A stretch of DNA of 64,000 bases from Amycolatopsis vancoresmycina (GCF_000716785.1 NZ_JNYY01000008.1:310001-374000); one strand, 5' to 3'. Shown: positions 1 to 8,226, counted from the stretch's first letter. The notes: generated by a model from the sequence alone, not told the origin. Numbers and translations are program-made.

Positions 1-51
1 GTCGTCTCGAAGAACTACGCGAACGACATCGAGGGCCTGTACAAGAAGTAG
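1..51 (+). CDS. 3' end of an unidentified gene (partial)
   Basis: An open frame enters from the left edge and ends at TAG (49-51), giving the C-terminal residues VVSKNYANDIEGLYKK. Codon use is GC-rich and typical of the window. A strong hairpin 40 bases downstream fits a gene end. Too little is present to name the product. The lysine-rich tail would suit a periplasmic sugar-binding protein, but that is a guess. Confidence 0.6.
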   Translation, partial: VVSKNYANDIEGLYKK

Positions 52-92
52 TCACCGTCATGGGGGGACCTTCACCGATGTCGCCTCAGGAG

Positions 93-129
93 GGTGCCCC
101 TCATAGCGGTGAACGCCATGAGGGGCACC
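93..129. terminator. Hairpin between converging genes
   Basis: Perfect 12-bp inverted repeat: GGTGCCCCTCAT (93-104) and ATGAGGGGCACC (118-129) around a 13-nt loop. It lies between the gene ending at 51 (+) and the small gene ending at 197 (-), so it can stop transcription from both sides. Confidence 0.6.
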
Positions 130-196
130 TCGGCATCCGGATGACGCAAGCCCGACCAATGCCTCTCTGCTCGGAGCCGCGCCTCAAATCCCGTCA

Positions 197-427
197 CTAG
201 GGCCTATAGAAGTGAAATGGCCCGATATCTATATGGACACCGAAGACCCACGCGGATGCCGCAGCAATTATGATCAGGCTAGCAACGACTGCCAGCAGCC
301 GGGCGGTTCCGGCCCAGGTGCCAAGGGCACAGCGAATGCTTCTCCGGAGGCTCTGCTCGAACCGCACCGAGGCATAATTGCCTGGCTTCGGCTCTGGTCT
401 GGGAACGCCCGGTTGGCGTATGGTCAC
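197..427 (-). CDS. Small single-span membrane protein, unknown
   Basis: A 76-residue protein. The N-terminal half is proline-rich and basic (PRPEPKPGN, then QSLRRSIR). It is followed by one hydrophobic segment of about 20 residues (LLAVVASLIIIAAASAWVF) and a short aromatic tail ending FHFYRP. The start at 427 (GTG) is chosen because AAGGAG lies 9 bases upstream; a GTG at 460 in the same frame has no such site. The gene is monocistronic, with hairpins on both sides (93-129 and 522-548). No family recognised. The opposite strand is also open here but lacks a ribosome binding site and protein-like composition. Confidence 0.5.
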   Translation of the reverse strand: MTIRQPGVPRPEPKPGNYASVRFEQSLRRSIRCALGTWAGTARLLAVVASLIIIAAASAWVFGVHIDIGPFHFYRP

Positions 428-521
428 GTATGCAGGCTCCTTCGGCTCATGGTGGAGCACGTTGCAATCGGCAAGCTTGCAGGCAGTTGATTGCTACGTG
501 CATGTGGGTTCGAAGGTTGAG

Positions 522-548
522 CGGTCCCCCTGGCTTCCAGGGGGACCG
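522..548. terminator. Strong short-loop hairpin
   Basis: Perfect 12-bp stem CGGTCCCCCTGG (522-533) / CCAGGGGGACCG (537-548) with a 3-nt loop, followed on the + strand by TTCTT. It looks like an intrinsic terminator although no + strand gene was confidently identified just upstream. Confidence 0.55.
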
Positions 549-999
549 TTCTTACTCCGCTCCGAGCTTACCTCGCCACCCAGCAAAACCGCCCCCGCTC
601 GCCCAACCATTCGGCGAACGGTTCCATCGCTCATTTGCCCCACTAGTCATTTGCGGTGGATGACATCATCTTGATTAGCGGAACCGAATCAGTTTTACGG
701 CGAACGGTCACCTGGATGCGATTAGTGGTTTACCACCGAAGAATCAAGTCATTGTACGCACGCTGTCAAGGCTTGAGCCTCATTCTGAACGATCAATGAT
801 CAATTATCAGCTCGATGACCTGCAGGTTTTCCGCTCGTCGCATCAAATTGCCGCTCATCGCAACCGGCGATCAGGAGGACTTATAAGCAACGTGTCTCCG
901 CTCAACGACCGCAGTCGCGGCGTTCCGGACCGATCGCAAGATCGGTTTGAGTACGCTGGACCACCCCTCGAACAGGAATGCCACCTACCCGAGCCTGGA
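549..999. other. Gene-poor, lower-GC stretch
   Basis: No convincing gene. The stretch from about 640 to 870 is clearly less GC-rich than the rest of the window. An AGGAGGA motif near 873 precedes a GTG at 892, but the frame that follows has atypical composition and runs into the glucosidase remnant on the other strand. Together with that remnant it looks like decayed or recombined DNA. Confidence 0.4.
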
Positions 1000-1180
1000 G
1001 ACGTGGACCCGCGTAGAGCATGCCTGCTCCGGTCGAAGTTGCCGAACAGCGACCACCAGAAGTACCCCGCAGGTCGACGCCAGCCGCCTGAGGCAGGGCG
1101 CCTCGATGCGCTCGGCGTCGGCCTGGCTGCCTGAGAGCGTCGATGTCGTGGAACCAACCGGGTGATGCCGAGGCTGCTGG
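1000..1180 (-). pseudogene. Frameshifted remnant of a GH1 beta-glucosidase
   Basis: Read on the minus strand, one frame gives AAGVDLRG and a neighbouring frame continues YFWWSLFGNF. Together these match the GVDLRGYFCWSLLDNF segment near the C-terminus of the intact glucosidase next door (1396-2757). At DNA level, 1032-1117 lines up with about 1519-1611 with many substitutions and small indels. One is a single-base deletion where the intact gene reads CCGCGCAGG, which explains the frame change. Only the C-terminal region is recognisable. The divergence suggests a different GH1 paralogue rather than a recent copy of bglC. Confidence 0.6.
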
Positions 1181-1395
1181 GCGGCTGCGCGTGCTTCGTT
1201 CCCAATGTAAGCCCGCAATTCGCCGAACGTGGTCTCCGTACGGGCACTGGTTTCGCAGTAGCCGTTCCACTCCGGGGTGCATACCGTGGAGCGGATTGCC
1301 GCATAGGAGGACTGGACGGTCCCGAGGTGCAGCCAGACGACCGTTCACGGCGACACCGAGGGAGCGAGCGGTCCCGCCCCGTCACCGCTTGTCTC

Positions 1396-2757
1396 TCACC
1401 CGCGCCGCTGGGCCGCGATGAAGTCGCGGTACCAGCGGTAACTCGACCGCGGCGTGCGCTCTTGCGTCGCGTAGTCCACGTGGACCAGGCCGAACCGGTG
1501 CTTGTACCCGTGGGCCCACTCGAAGTTGTCCAGCAGCGACCAGCAGAAGTACCCGCGCAGGTCCACCCCGGCCGCCGCCGCGGCGCGGGCCGCCTCGATG
1601 TGCTCGCTCAGGAAGCTGATGCGCTCGTAGTCCGCGAAGTCGCTTCGGTCGGCGTACACGCAGCCGTTCTCCGTGACGTACACCGGTGGCAGGCCCGGAT
1701 AGCGGTTGTGCAGCCCCACCAGGGCTTCCGTCAGGCCCTCCGGCTCCACCGGCCAGCCCATGCCCGTGCGCGGGACGTCCGGCAACCGGGTCGTGTCCAC
1801 CCCGATGTCGGCCGCCGTGCGCTGGGCCGGGTCCGGCTCGCGGTGGGGGGCGTCCGCCACGTGCAGGCGGTAGTAGTAGTTGACGCCCAGGTAGTCCAGG
1901 GGCACGCCGATCGTTTCCAGGTCTTCGTCGCGGCGGAACGCGAAGTCCGAGACGCCGCTGAACATCGCCGGCAGGCCCGGGGCGTACCGGCCGCCGAACA
2001 GCGGGTCGGTGAACTGGCGCCGCAGCAGCGTGTCCTGGCGGGCGGCCGCCGCCGTGTCCGCCGCCGAATCCGACACCGGGACCGCGGGCGACTGGTTGAG
2101 CACGATGCCGAACTGGTGGTGCGGCAGCGCCAGCGCCCGCATCGCGCGCACCGCCAGGCCGTGGCCGAGCAGCAGGTGGTGGGCGGCCGCCAGCGCGCCG
2201 TCGCCCTCCCGTGCCCCGGGCGCGTGGCGGCCTTCGCCGTACCCGGCGACCGCGCACGGGTACGGCTCGTTCAGGGTGGTCCAGTGCTCGACCAGGTCGC
2301 CCAGTTCCGCGTGGACCAGGGCCGCGTAGTCGGCGAACCGCGACGCCGTGTCGCGGGACCGCCAGCCGCCCGCGTCCTCCAGGGCCTGGGGCAGGTCCCA
2401 GTGGTAGAGCGTCAGGAACGGCTCGATCCCCTTCTCCCGCAGGCCCTCCGCGAGCCGCCGGTAGAAGTCGAGGCCGCGGCGCTCCACCCCGCGCCCGTCC
2501 GGCTGGATCCGGGGCCAGGACACCGAAAACCGGTAGGAGTCGACGCCCAGCCCGGTGAGCAGGTCCAGGTCGGCGGGCCAGCGGTGGTAGTGGTCGGCCG
2601 CCGGTTCGCCGGTGTCGCCGCCCGCCACCGCGCCCGGGACCGCGGCGAAGGTGTCCCAGATGGACGGTCCGCGGCCGTCCGCGGTGGTGGCGCCCTCGAT
2701 CTGGAACGCCGAGGTCGCGACGCCCCAGCGGAAGCCGGGCGGGAAACTGGTGGTCAC
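1396..2757 (-). CDS. bglC: GH1 beta-glucosidase
   Basis: A 453-residue family 1 glycoside hydrolase that should release glucose from cellobiose or short beta-glucosides. N-terminal FRWGVATSAFQIEG; acid/base Glu164 in TTLNEP; nucleophile Glu363 in YVTENG; C-terminal GYFCWSLLDNFEW and GLVHVDY. All are family hallmarks and the length is normal. There is no signal peptide, so it acts in the cytoplasm on imported sugar. The GTG start at 2757 follows CGGAG at a good distance. It is last in the operon, 17 bp after the second permease, the position of bglC in Streptomyces ceb operons. The exact substrate is inferred from context. Confidence 0.9.
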   Translation of the reverse strand: MTTSFPPGFRWGVATSAFQIEGATTADGRGPSIWDTFAAVPGAVAGGDTGEPAADHYHRWPADLDLLTGLGVDSYRFSVSWPRIQPDGRGVERRGLDFYRRLAEGLREKGIEPFLTLYHWDLPQALEDAGGWRSRDTASRFADYAALVHAELGDLVEHWTTLNEPYPCAVAGYGEGRHAPGAREGDGALAAAHHLLLGHGLAVRAMRALALPHHQFGIVLNQSPAVPVSDSAADTAAAARQDTLLRRQFTDPLFGGRYAPGLPAMFSGVSDFAFRRDEDLETIGVPLDYLGVNYYYRLHVADAPHREPDPAQRTAADIGVDTTRLPDVPRTGMGWPVEPEGLTEALVGLHNRYPGLPPVYVTENGCVYADRSDFADYERISFLSEHIEAARAAAAAGVDLRGYFCWSLLDNFEWAHGYKHRFGLVHVDYATQERTPRSSYRWYRDFIAAQRRG

Positions 2758-2774
2758 AGTGAGCTCCGGGAGGG

Positions 2775-3659
2775 TCAGCCCTTGAGCGCGCCCTGCATGA
2801 TGCCGCCGACGATCTGGCGGCCGAACAGCAGGAACACGACGAGGACGGGGACGGTGCCGATGGTGGCGGCGGTGAGCACGAGCGTGTAGTCGGTGGTGTA
2901 GCCACTGGCCAGGGTGGACAGTGCGGTTTGGACGGTCGGGTTCTCCGGCACCAGCACCACCAGCGGCCAGAAGAAGTCGTTCCACGCCTGCATGAACGTG
3001 AACAGGCCGAGCACGGCCGCGGCCGGCCGGGCGGCGGGCAGGGCCACGTGCCAGAACAGCCGCAGCGAGCCGCAGCCGTCCATCCGCCCGGCCTCCAGCA
3101 GCTCCAGCGGCAGCGCCCGCTCGAAGTACTGGCGCATGAAGAACACGCCGAACGCGGTGACCAGGCCGGGCACGATCACCGCCTGCAGCTGCCCGGCCCA
3201 CCCGAAGTCGGCCATCATCATGTACAGCGGCACGACGCCCAGCTCGGTCGGGATCGCCTGGGTGGCCACCACGACCAGCAGCAGCGCCGTCCGCCCGCGG
3301 AAGCGCATTTTGGCGAAGGCGAACCCGGCCAGCGTCGAGAACAGCACGACCGACACGGTGATGGTGCCCGCGACGATCAGGGAGTTCCCCAGCGCCAGCG
3401 CGAAGTCCGTCTCGTCGAAGACGCGGGCGATGTTCTCGAACAGGTGCCCGCCGGGGACGAGCACCGGTGGCACCTTCCCGACCGCCTCCGTCGTCTGCGA
3501 GGAGACGACGAACGACCAGTACACCGGGAACGCCGAGCCGGCGAGGACGGCGATGAGCGCGGCGTAGGTCCACGGGCTCGTGGCCCGCCGGACCAGCCGC
3601 CGCGCCCGGCCGGGCGGGCTCGGCGCCGCGGCGGGCGCCGAGGTCAGCACGGTAGTCAT
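2775..3659 (-). CDS. cebG: Sugar ABC transporter permease, MalG type
   Basis: A 294-residue inner-membrane permease of the CUT1 family, with about six membrane spans and the cytoplasmic EAA loop (LLEAGRMDGCGSLRLFWHVALP) that docks on the shared ATPase (MsiK-like, not encoded here). The start at 3659 follows GAGGAG. It pairs with the MalF-type permease upstream. Between the two lies a 46-bp palindrome, so expression of this gene and bglC may be reduced relative to cebE-cebF or depend on read-through. Specificity for cellobiose is inferred from the operon. Confidence 0.85.
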   Translation of the reverse strand: MTTVLTSAPAAAPSPPGRARRLVRRATSPWTYAALIAVLAGSAFPVYWSFVVSSQTTEAVGKVPPVLVPGGHLFENIARVFDETDFALALGNSLIVAGTITVSVVLFSTLAGFAFAKMRFRGRTALLLVVVATQAIPTELGVVPLYMMMADFGWAGQLQAVIVPGLVTAFGVFFMRQYFERALPLELLEAGRMDGCGSLRLFWHVALPAARPAAAVLGLFTFMQAWNDFFWPLVVLVPENPTVQTALSTLASGYTTDYTLVLTAATIGTVPVLVVFLLFGRQIVGGIMQGALKG

Positions 3660-3676
3660 GTCGCTCCTCGTGTCGT

Positions 3677-3722
3677 GTCGTGAGTGGGAAACAGGGTTAG
3701 AACACTGTTTCCCACTCACGAC
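3677..3722. repeat. 46-bp dispersed palindrome, copy 1
   Basis: Arms GTCGTGAGTGGGAAACAG (3677-3694) and CTGTTTCCCACTCACGAC (3705-3722) are exactly complementary. Inside, GTT-AG-AAC (3696-3703) also pairs, with one mismatched pair between. It abuts the TAG of the MalF-type permease. Total length, outer 10 bp and inner GTT-AG-AAC are identical to the palindrome at 29511-29556, while the nine intervening pairs differ. It may act as a terminator or attenuator inside the operon. Confidence 0.75.
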
Positions 3723-4642
3723 TAGTCCGTGGATATGCGCCGGGTGACCAGGTACGACAGGCCCGCGACGAGCATCGTGGCCACGGCCAGGATCAGCGCG
3801 ATCGCCGAGCTGTAGCCGAAGTCGTACTTGGTGAAACCCTGCTCGTAGAGGTAGAGCGCGGCGGTCTGGAACTGCCGGTCCGACCCGCCGGTGGCGGCCG
3901 CCGTGCCTGGGTTGAACAGCAGCGGCTCGGCGAGCAGCCGCATGTTCCCGGTCGTCGCGATCACCGTGGAGAAGATGATCTGCGGCCGCAGCAGCGGCAC
4001 GGTGATCCGCCAGAACTGCTGCCACCCCTTGGCGCCGTCGAGGGTGGCGGCCTCGTACATGCTCGACGGGATCGCCTGCATCGACGCCAGGAAGATCAGC
4101 GCGTGGTAGCCGGTCCAGCGCCACACCACCATCGCCGCGATGGCGGTGTGCGAGCTGGCCGTGCCGGCCTGCCAGTCGACGTGCCCGGCGCCGAACCAGC
4201 TCAGCACCCAGTTGACCAGCCCGAAGTCCCGGCCGAACAGCTGCGCGAAGATGATCGTCACCGCCGCCACCGAGGTGATGTTCGGCAGGATCATCCCCAT
4301 CCGGAAGAACATCCGCCCGCGCAGCCGCCGGTTGAGCAGGTGCGCGACGCCGAGCGCGAACAGGATCTGCGGGATCGTGGTCAGCAGCCACAGGCTGACC
4401 GTGTTCCCCATCGAGTTCCAGAAGTACGGGTCGTGGAACAGCAGCTGTTCGTAGTTGCCGAACCCGATGAACTGCGCGCCTTCGGCGTCGATGAGGTTGC
4501 GCTTCTGCAGCGACACGAACGCCGTGTACAGCAGCGGGAACAACCCGAAGACGCCGAAGATCAGGAAGTACGGGCTGATGAAGCCGAACGGCGACAGCTT
4601 GACGTCCCACTTCTGCCGCCGTTCGGCGAAGGTCAGTGCCAT
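3722..4642 (-). CDS. cebF: Sugar ABC transporter permease, MalF type
   Basis: A 306-residue CUT1 permease with about six spans and the EAA motif (YEAATLDGAKGWQQFWRITVPLL). It forms the channel with the MalG-type partner. Its ATG overlaps the TAA of the binding-protein gene (TAATG), so the two are translationally coupled. The gene ends directly against the 46-bp palindrome. Length and motif spacing are normal for CebF/MalF proteins. Confidence 0.88.
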   Translation of the reverse strand: MALTFAERRQKWDVKLSPFGFISPYFLIFGVFGLFPLLYTAFVSLQKRNLIDAEGAQFIGFGNYEQLLFHDPYFWNSMGNTVSLWLLTTIPQILFALGVAHLLNRRLRGRMFFRMGMILPNITSVAAVTIIFAQLFGRDFGLVNWVLSWFGAGHVDWQAGTASSHTAIAAMVVWRWTGYHALIFLASMQAIPSSMYEAATLDGAKGWQQFWRITVPLLRPQIIFSTVIATTGNMRLLAEPLLFNPGTAAATGGSDRQFQTAALYLYEQGFTKYDFGYSSAIALILAVATMLVAGLSYLVTRRISTD

Positions 4643-5925
4643 TACTTGATCTTCGCGACGTCACCGACCAGCTGCTGCCACGCCGCCGGGCCGTCCTGCT
4701 TGCCCTGCTCGACGCGCTGCATCGCGTTGCCGAACTCGGTCTGCACGTCGCCGGCCTTCGGGCCCTGGTACTGCGGGTTGAGCTTCTTCGCCGCGTCCGT
4801 GAAGACCTTGCCCACGGGCGCGTTGTTGAAGAAGGGGTTGGCGTAGGCGGTGATCTTCGGGTCGTCGTAGAGCGACGGCACCGACGGCAGCAAGCCCTTG
4901 CTGGTGAACACCTTCGCCTGCTGCTCGGGCGCGGTGAGCCAGGCGGCGAGCTCGGCGGCTTCCTTGGTGTGCTTGCCCTGCTTGGGCACGGTCAGGTACG
5001 AGCCGCCCCAGTTGCCACCGCCGCCGGGCACGGCCGCGACGTCCCACTTGCCCGCGGTGTCCGGCGCCTGGTCCTTGATCTTGGTCATCATCCACGCCGG
5101 GCAGGTGACGGTCGCGAACTGGCCCTGGGTGAAGCCGGTGTTCCACTGCGGCGTGCTGTAGAGCAGGCCCGCGCTCAGGTTCGCCTTGACCGCGTCGACC
5201 ACGAGGTCCCAGCCCTGGCGCAGCGCCGGGTTGCTGTCCACGATGAGCTTGTCGTTCTGGTCGTAGTAGCCCTGCGGCGCCTGGCCGACGATCGCGTTGA
5301 GCACGGTCGGGCCGCCGTCCATGAACTTGACGCCGTTCGGCGCCTTCGCCTGGAAGCGCTTGCCCGTGTCGAAGAACGCCTGCCAGGTCGGCCAGAGCGC
5401 GGAGACGGCGTCGCGGTCCTCGGGCAGCCCGGCGGTCTTGAACATGTCGCGGCGGTAGCAGATGGCCAGGCCGCCGACGTCGGTGCCGTAGCCGATCTGC
5501 TGCCCGCCCTTGGCCAGCGAGGCCGCCCACTTCCAGTCCAGCCAGCGGCTCTTGAGCTGGTCGCCGCCGACGGTGTTCAGGTCGACGAACTTGTCCGGCG
5601 TCGCCTTGAACTGGGCGACGTACCCGGTGTCGATGGCTTCGACGTCCGCGGCGCCGGCGCCGGTGGCCAGGTGCGCGGCGAGGTTCTTGTGGTGGTCGGA
5701 GTAGGCGGCGGTCCGCTCGGTGATCTCGATGTCCGGGTGCGCCGCCTGGTACTCCTTGATCAGGTCGGTGTAGCCGAAGTTGCCGAACAGGCCGAGGCTC
5801 AGCTTGACCTTGCCGCCGGTGGCGCCACCGCTGCTCCCGCAGGCGGTCAGCGCGGTGAGCGCGACCAGGGTGGCGCCCACTCCGGCGAGCAGGCGAGTCC
5901 GGCGGTTTCTCGTTTTCGGGCGCAT
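4642..5925 (-). CDS. cebE: Sugar-binding lipoprotein of ABC transporter
   Basis: A 427-residue extracellular solute-binding protein. The basic N-terminus and hydrophobic segment end in a lipobox (LTALTAC, then GSS), so it should be lipid-anchored outside the membrane. The body has the SBP family 1 fold signature: WKWAASLAKGGQQIGYGTDVGG, CPAWMM, and GGGGNWGGSYLTVPKQGKH. These resemble the cellobiose/cellotriose binder CebE of Streptomyces. First gene of the operon; the CebR-like operator at 5971-5984 lies in its promoter. The ATG at 5925 follows CGGAG. Ligand is inferred, not shown. Confidence 0.85.
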   Translation of the reverse strand: MRPKTRNRRTRLLAGVGATLVALTALTACGSSGGATGGKVKLSLGLFGNFGYTDLIKEYQAAHPDIEITERTAAYSDHHKNLAAHLATGAGAADVEAIDTGYVAQFKATPDKFVDLNTVGGDQLKSRWLDWKWAASLAKGGQQIGYGTDVGGLAICYRRDMFKTAGLPEDRDAVSALWPTWQAFFDTGKRFQAKAPNGVKFMDGGPTVLNAIVGQAPQGYYDQNDKLIVDSNPALRQGWDLVVDAVKANLSAGLLYSTPQWNTGFTQGQFATVTCPAWMMTKIKDQAPDTAGKWDVAAVPGGGGNWGGSYLTVPKQGKHTKEAAELAAWLTAPEQQAKVFTSKGLLPSVPSLYDDPKITAYANPFFNNAPVGKVFTDAAKKLNPQYQGPKAGDVQTEFGNAMQRVEQGKQDGPAAWQQLVGDVAKIK

Positions 5926-5969
5926 GAGATCTCCGTTGTTCTGCGGGCCGTCGGGAAAACGCGGGTCCC

Positions 5970-5999
5970 ATGAGAGCGCTCCCAGTAGTGATCCGTCAA
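5970..5999 (-). promoter_or_regulatory. Putative cebE promoter with CebR-like operator
   Basis: On the minus strand TTGACG (5994-5999) is followed after 18 bp by TCTCAT (5970-5975), a plausible -35/-10 pair. The 14-mer TGAGAGCGCTCCCA (5971-5984) overlaps the -10. It differs by one base from the known CebR box TGGGAGCGCTCCCA, so a bound repressor would block polymerase. The promoter hexamers are guesses; the palindrome is clear. Confidence 0.6.
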
Positions 6000-6026
6000 G
6001 TAACGAAATGATAACTCACAGCCGCG

Positions 6027-6070
6027 TTTACGCAGCCAGAGATCGTGTGCTACTCATGTAACCGGTTACA
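6027..6070 (+). promoter_or_regulatory. Putative lacI-family gene promoter and operator
   Basis: TTTACG (6027-6032), 18-bp spacer, TACTCA (6051-6056), then the perfect 14-bp palindrome TGTAACCGGTTACA (6057-6070) at the expected transcription start. The central CCGG dyad is typical of LacI-family operators and suggests autorepression. It is not the same sequence as the cebE operator. Confidence 0.6.
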
Positions 6071-6085
6071 ATATCGGAGGTCACC

Positions 6086-7135
6086 ATGGTCACCGCCCGC
6101 GAAGTAGCGCAGCTCTGCGGGGTCTCGGTCGCCACCGTGTCCCGGGTCTTCAACCGGCCCGCCACGGTCAGCGCGACGACCCGCGAACGCGTCGAGCGCG
6201 TCGCGCGGGACCTCGACTTCTCGCCGAACGAGTCGGCGCGGGCGCTGTCGCGGCAGCAGTCGGCGATGGTCGGGCTGGTCTGGGACACCGACCACCGGCG
6301 GCCGGGCTGGCGGCACCCATTCCTGCAGGACCTGTTGCTGGGCCTCAAGTCCGCGCTGAGTTCGCACGGCTACCACCTGCTGATGCTCGCGACGAGCGAC
6401 GACGCCCGCGACCGCCACCCCGGCGTGTCGCTGGCCGACCCGATCGCCTACGTGAGCATGACCCGGCGCCACCACCTGGCCGGGCTGGTGCTGATCGACA
6501 GTGGGACGGACGCCGAAGCGTTCACGGCGTTCGCCCAGTCGGGACTGCCGTGCGTCGCGCTGGACGTGGCCCTGTCGGGCCCGCGCGCGACCTACGTGAC
6601 CTCGGACAACGCCGGCGGCGCGGCGGCAGCGGTCCGGCACCTGGCGTCCCTCGGCCACCGCCGGATCGCGACGATCACCGGCCCGCGCGGCAACGCACCG
6701 GCGGCCGCCCGCACCGAGGGCTACCGCCGCGGCCTGGCCGAGGCGGGCCTGGAGGCGCACGAGAACCTGGTGGTCACGGGGGACTTCTACCGCGAAAGCG
6801 GCTTCGTGGGCCTGCGCCGGCTCCTGACCCGCAAGGACCCGCCGACAGCGGTGTTCGCGGCCAGCGACGAGATGGCGGTGGGAGCGCTGCTGGCGGCCCG
6901 CGCGGCGGGGCTGCGGGTGCCGGACGACCTGGCGGTGGTGGGCTTCGACGACATCGAGGTGGCATCCCTGGTGGACCCGGCGCTGACGACGGTGGCCCAG
7001 GACAAACCGGGCTTCGGCACGGCGGCGGCGGGCGCGCTCATGGCAATGCTCGAACGCACGACGACGCCGGAACCGGTGCTCCTGCCGACGAAACTGGTGG
7101 TCCGCGACTCGTGCGGCGGCCGGCCGGCGCGTTAG
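6086..7135 (+). CDS. LacI-family transcriptional regulator, CebR-like
   Basis: A 349-residue repressor. The N-terminal helix-turn-helix (AREVAQLCGVSVATVSRVFNRP) and hinge helix (SPNESARALSRQQS) are followed by a periplasmic-binding-protein-like sugar sensor, with VVGFDDIEVASLVDPALTTVAQD near the C-terminus as in most family members. Divergent from the cebE operon, so probably its local, sugar-released repressor. The ATG at 6086 follows CGGAGG. Which of the two palindromes in the intergenic region it binds is not decided by the sequence; it may bind both. Confidence 0.88.
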   Translation: MVTAREVAQLCGVSVATVSRVFNRPATVSATTRERVERVARDLDFSPNESARALSRQQSAMVGLVWDTDHRRPGWRHPFLQDLLLGLKSALSSHGYHLLMLATSDDARDRHPGVSLADPIAYVSMTRRHHLAGLVLIDSGTDAEAFTAFAQSGLPCVALDVALSGPRATYVTSDNAGGAAAAVRHLASLGHRRIATITGPRGNAPAAARTEGYRRGLAEAGLEAHENLVVTGDFYRESGFVGLRRLLTRKDPPTAVFAASDEMAVGALLAARAAGLRVPDDLAVVGFDDIEVASLVDPALTTVAQDKPGFGTAAAGALMAMLERTTTPEPVLLPTKLVVRDSCGGRPAR

Positions 7136-7175
7136 GCCCTATCGGGTTTCTCAGGAGTGTCCGGGCCGTACATCG

Positions 7176-7213
7176 AGCCGTCCGGCCCTTGTCTCGACAG
7201 GGGCCGGACGGCT
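7176..7213. terminator. Bidirectional terminator hairpin
   Basis: AGCCGTCCGGCCC (7176-7188) pairs perfectly with GGGCCGGACGGCT (7201-7213) around a 12-nt loop. It sits between the LacI gene (+) and the trefoil operon (-), which converge here. Confidence 0.75.
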
Positions 7214-7237
7214 GACAACGACGGCCGGAAACGCCGA

Positions 7238-7705
7238 CTACGGTATGTAGGAGTAGGAGAAGGTCTGGTACTGCGAAAAGTTGCACGTGTTGGTGCGGAA
7301 CCCGTAGTCGCTGTCGTCGATGCAGCGACGGGTGGCGTGGTTCAGCATGGGGAACGGCCAGCCATTGTTCCCGTTGAGCCCGAGAGACCAGGTCTGGTAG
7401 TCGCTGGAATTGCAGGTGTTGGTGCGGAATCCGAAATCGCTGTCATCGATGCAGCGGCCGGTCGCCACGTTCTGGAACTCGTACTTGTCGCCGAACGGGA
7501 TCTGCGACCACCGCTGGTAGTTGGAACCGTTGCAGGTGTTGGTGCGGAACCCGAAGTCGCTGTCGTCGATACACCTTCCGGTGGCCGCGTTCTGCAGCTT
7601 GACGATCGGGTCGGTGTTCGACGCAGCCGCCGTCGCGGTCCCGCCGAAAACGGTCAGTAAAGCGACCAGCCCAACGGCGGCGATCTTCCTCAGCGCCACC
7701 AGCAT
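7238..7705 (-). CDS. Secreted beta-trefoil (ricin-type) protein 1
   Basis: A 155-residue protein with a Sec signal peptide (MLVALRKIAAVGLVALL...ATAAA) and three repeats of about 40 residues. Each carries GRCIDDSD[FY]GFRTNTCN followed by YQ-x-[WF], the cysteine pair and QxW signature of R-type lectins (CBM13-like). The third repeat ends YQTF instead of YQ.W. Last of three paralogous genes, 22 bp after its neighbour; GGGAGG precedes the ATG. Likely a small extracellular carbohydrate-binding protein with no catalytic part. Its ligand is unknown. Confidence 0.8.
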   Translation of the reverse strand: MLVALRKIAAVGLVALLTVFGGTATAAASNTDPIVKLQNAATGRCIDDSDFGFRTNTCNGSNYQRWSQIPFGDKYEFQNVATGRCIDDSDFGFRTNTCNSSDYQTWSLGLNGNNGWPFPMLNHATRRCIDDSDYGFRTNTCNFSQYQTFSYSYIP

Positions 7706-7727
7706 GTTCCCTCCCGGATGAGCTCGG

Positions 7728-8219
7728 TTACGGTGCGTTCGTGTACGGCGTGTCGAAGAAGGTCTGGTACGCCGTGAGGTTGCAGGTGTTGGTGCGGAAT
7801 CCGAAGTCGCTGTCGTCGATGCAGCGGCCGGTGCCGAGGTTCTTCAGTGCGTACGCGCTCGGGTCGGTGCTGTTGATGATGTAGGCCCAGCGCTGGTAGA
7901 CGGAGTTGTTGCAGATGTTGGTGCGGAAACCGAAATCGCTGTCGTCGATGCAGCGGAAGGTGGACATGTTCTCGAATCGGTAGCTGCCATCCGAGTACTG
8001 AGCGACTGCCCACGTCTGGTTGAAGGAGTTGTTGCAGTCATTGGTGCGGAACTTGAAGTCGCTGTCGTCGATGCACCGGGTGGTCGCCTCGTTGTGCATA
8101 TGCACCCAAGCGCCGTTCGGCGGCGGGTTCGACTGCGCGGACGCCGTCGCGGTTCCGCCGAAGACGGCCAGCAGCGAAACCGATCCGACGGTGAGAATCT
8201 TCCTCAGTGCCACAAGCAT
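7728..8219 (-). CDS. Secreted beta-trefoil (ricin-type) protein 2
   Basis: A 163-residue middle paralogue with the signal peptide MLVALRKILTVGSVSLLAVF...ASA. Three repeats carry RCIDDSDFxFRTNxCN; the first two end NQTW and YQRW, the third YQTF. About half the residues match the genes on either side, and the CIDDSD block is unchanged in all of them. It begins 7 bp after the stop of the upstream gene and so is co-transcribed. The start is set by the conserved MLV[AT]LRKI of the paralogues; its ribosome site is weak. Role presumed the same as its neighbours. Confidence 0.8.
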   Translation of the reverse strand: MLVALRKILTVGSVSLLAVFGGTATASAQSNPPPNGAWVHMHNEATTRCIDDSDFKFRTNDCNNSFNQTWAVAQYSDGSYRFENMSTFRCIDDSDFGFRTNICNNSVYQRWAYIINSTDPSAYALKNLGTGRCIDDSDFGFRTNTCNLTAYQTFFDTPYTNAP

Positions 8220-8226
8220 GTTCTCG

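Noticed and set aside
212..490. A + strand open frame opposite the small membrane protein
   Set aside because: No ribosome site, no hydrophobic or domain pattern; the minus-strand frame has both.
892..1134. A + strand frame with AGGAGGA upstream of GTG 892
   Set aside because: Spacing from the ribosome site is too long, composition is unlike a protein, and it overlaps the GH1 remnant.
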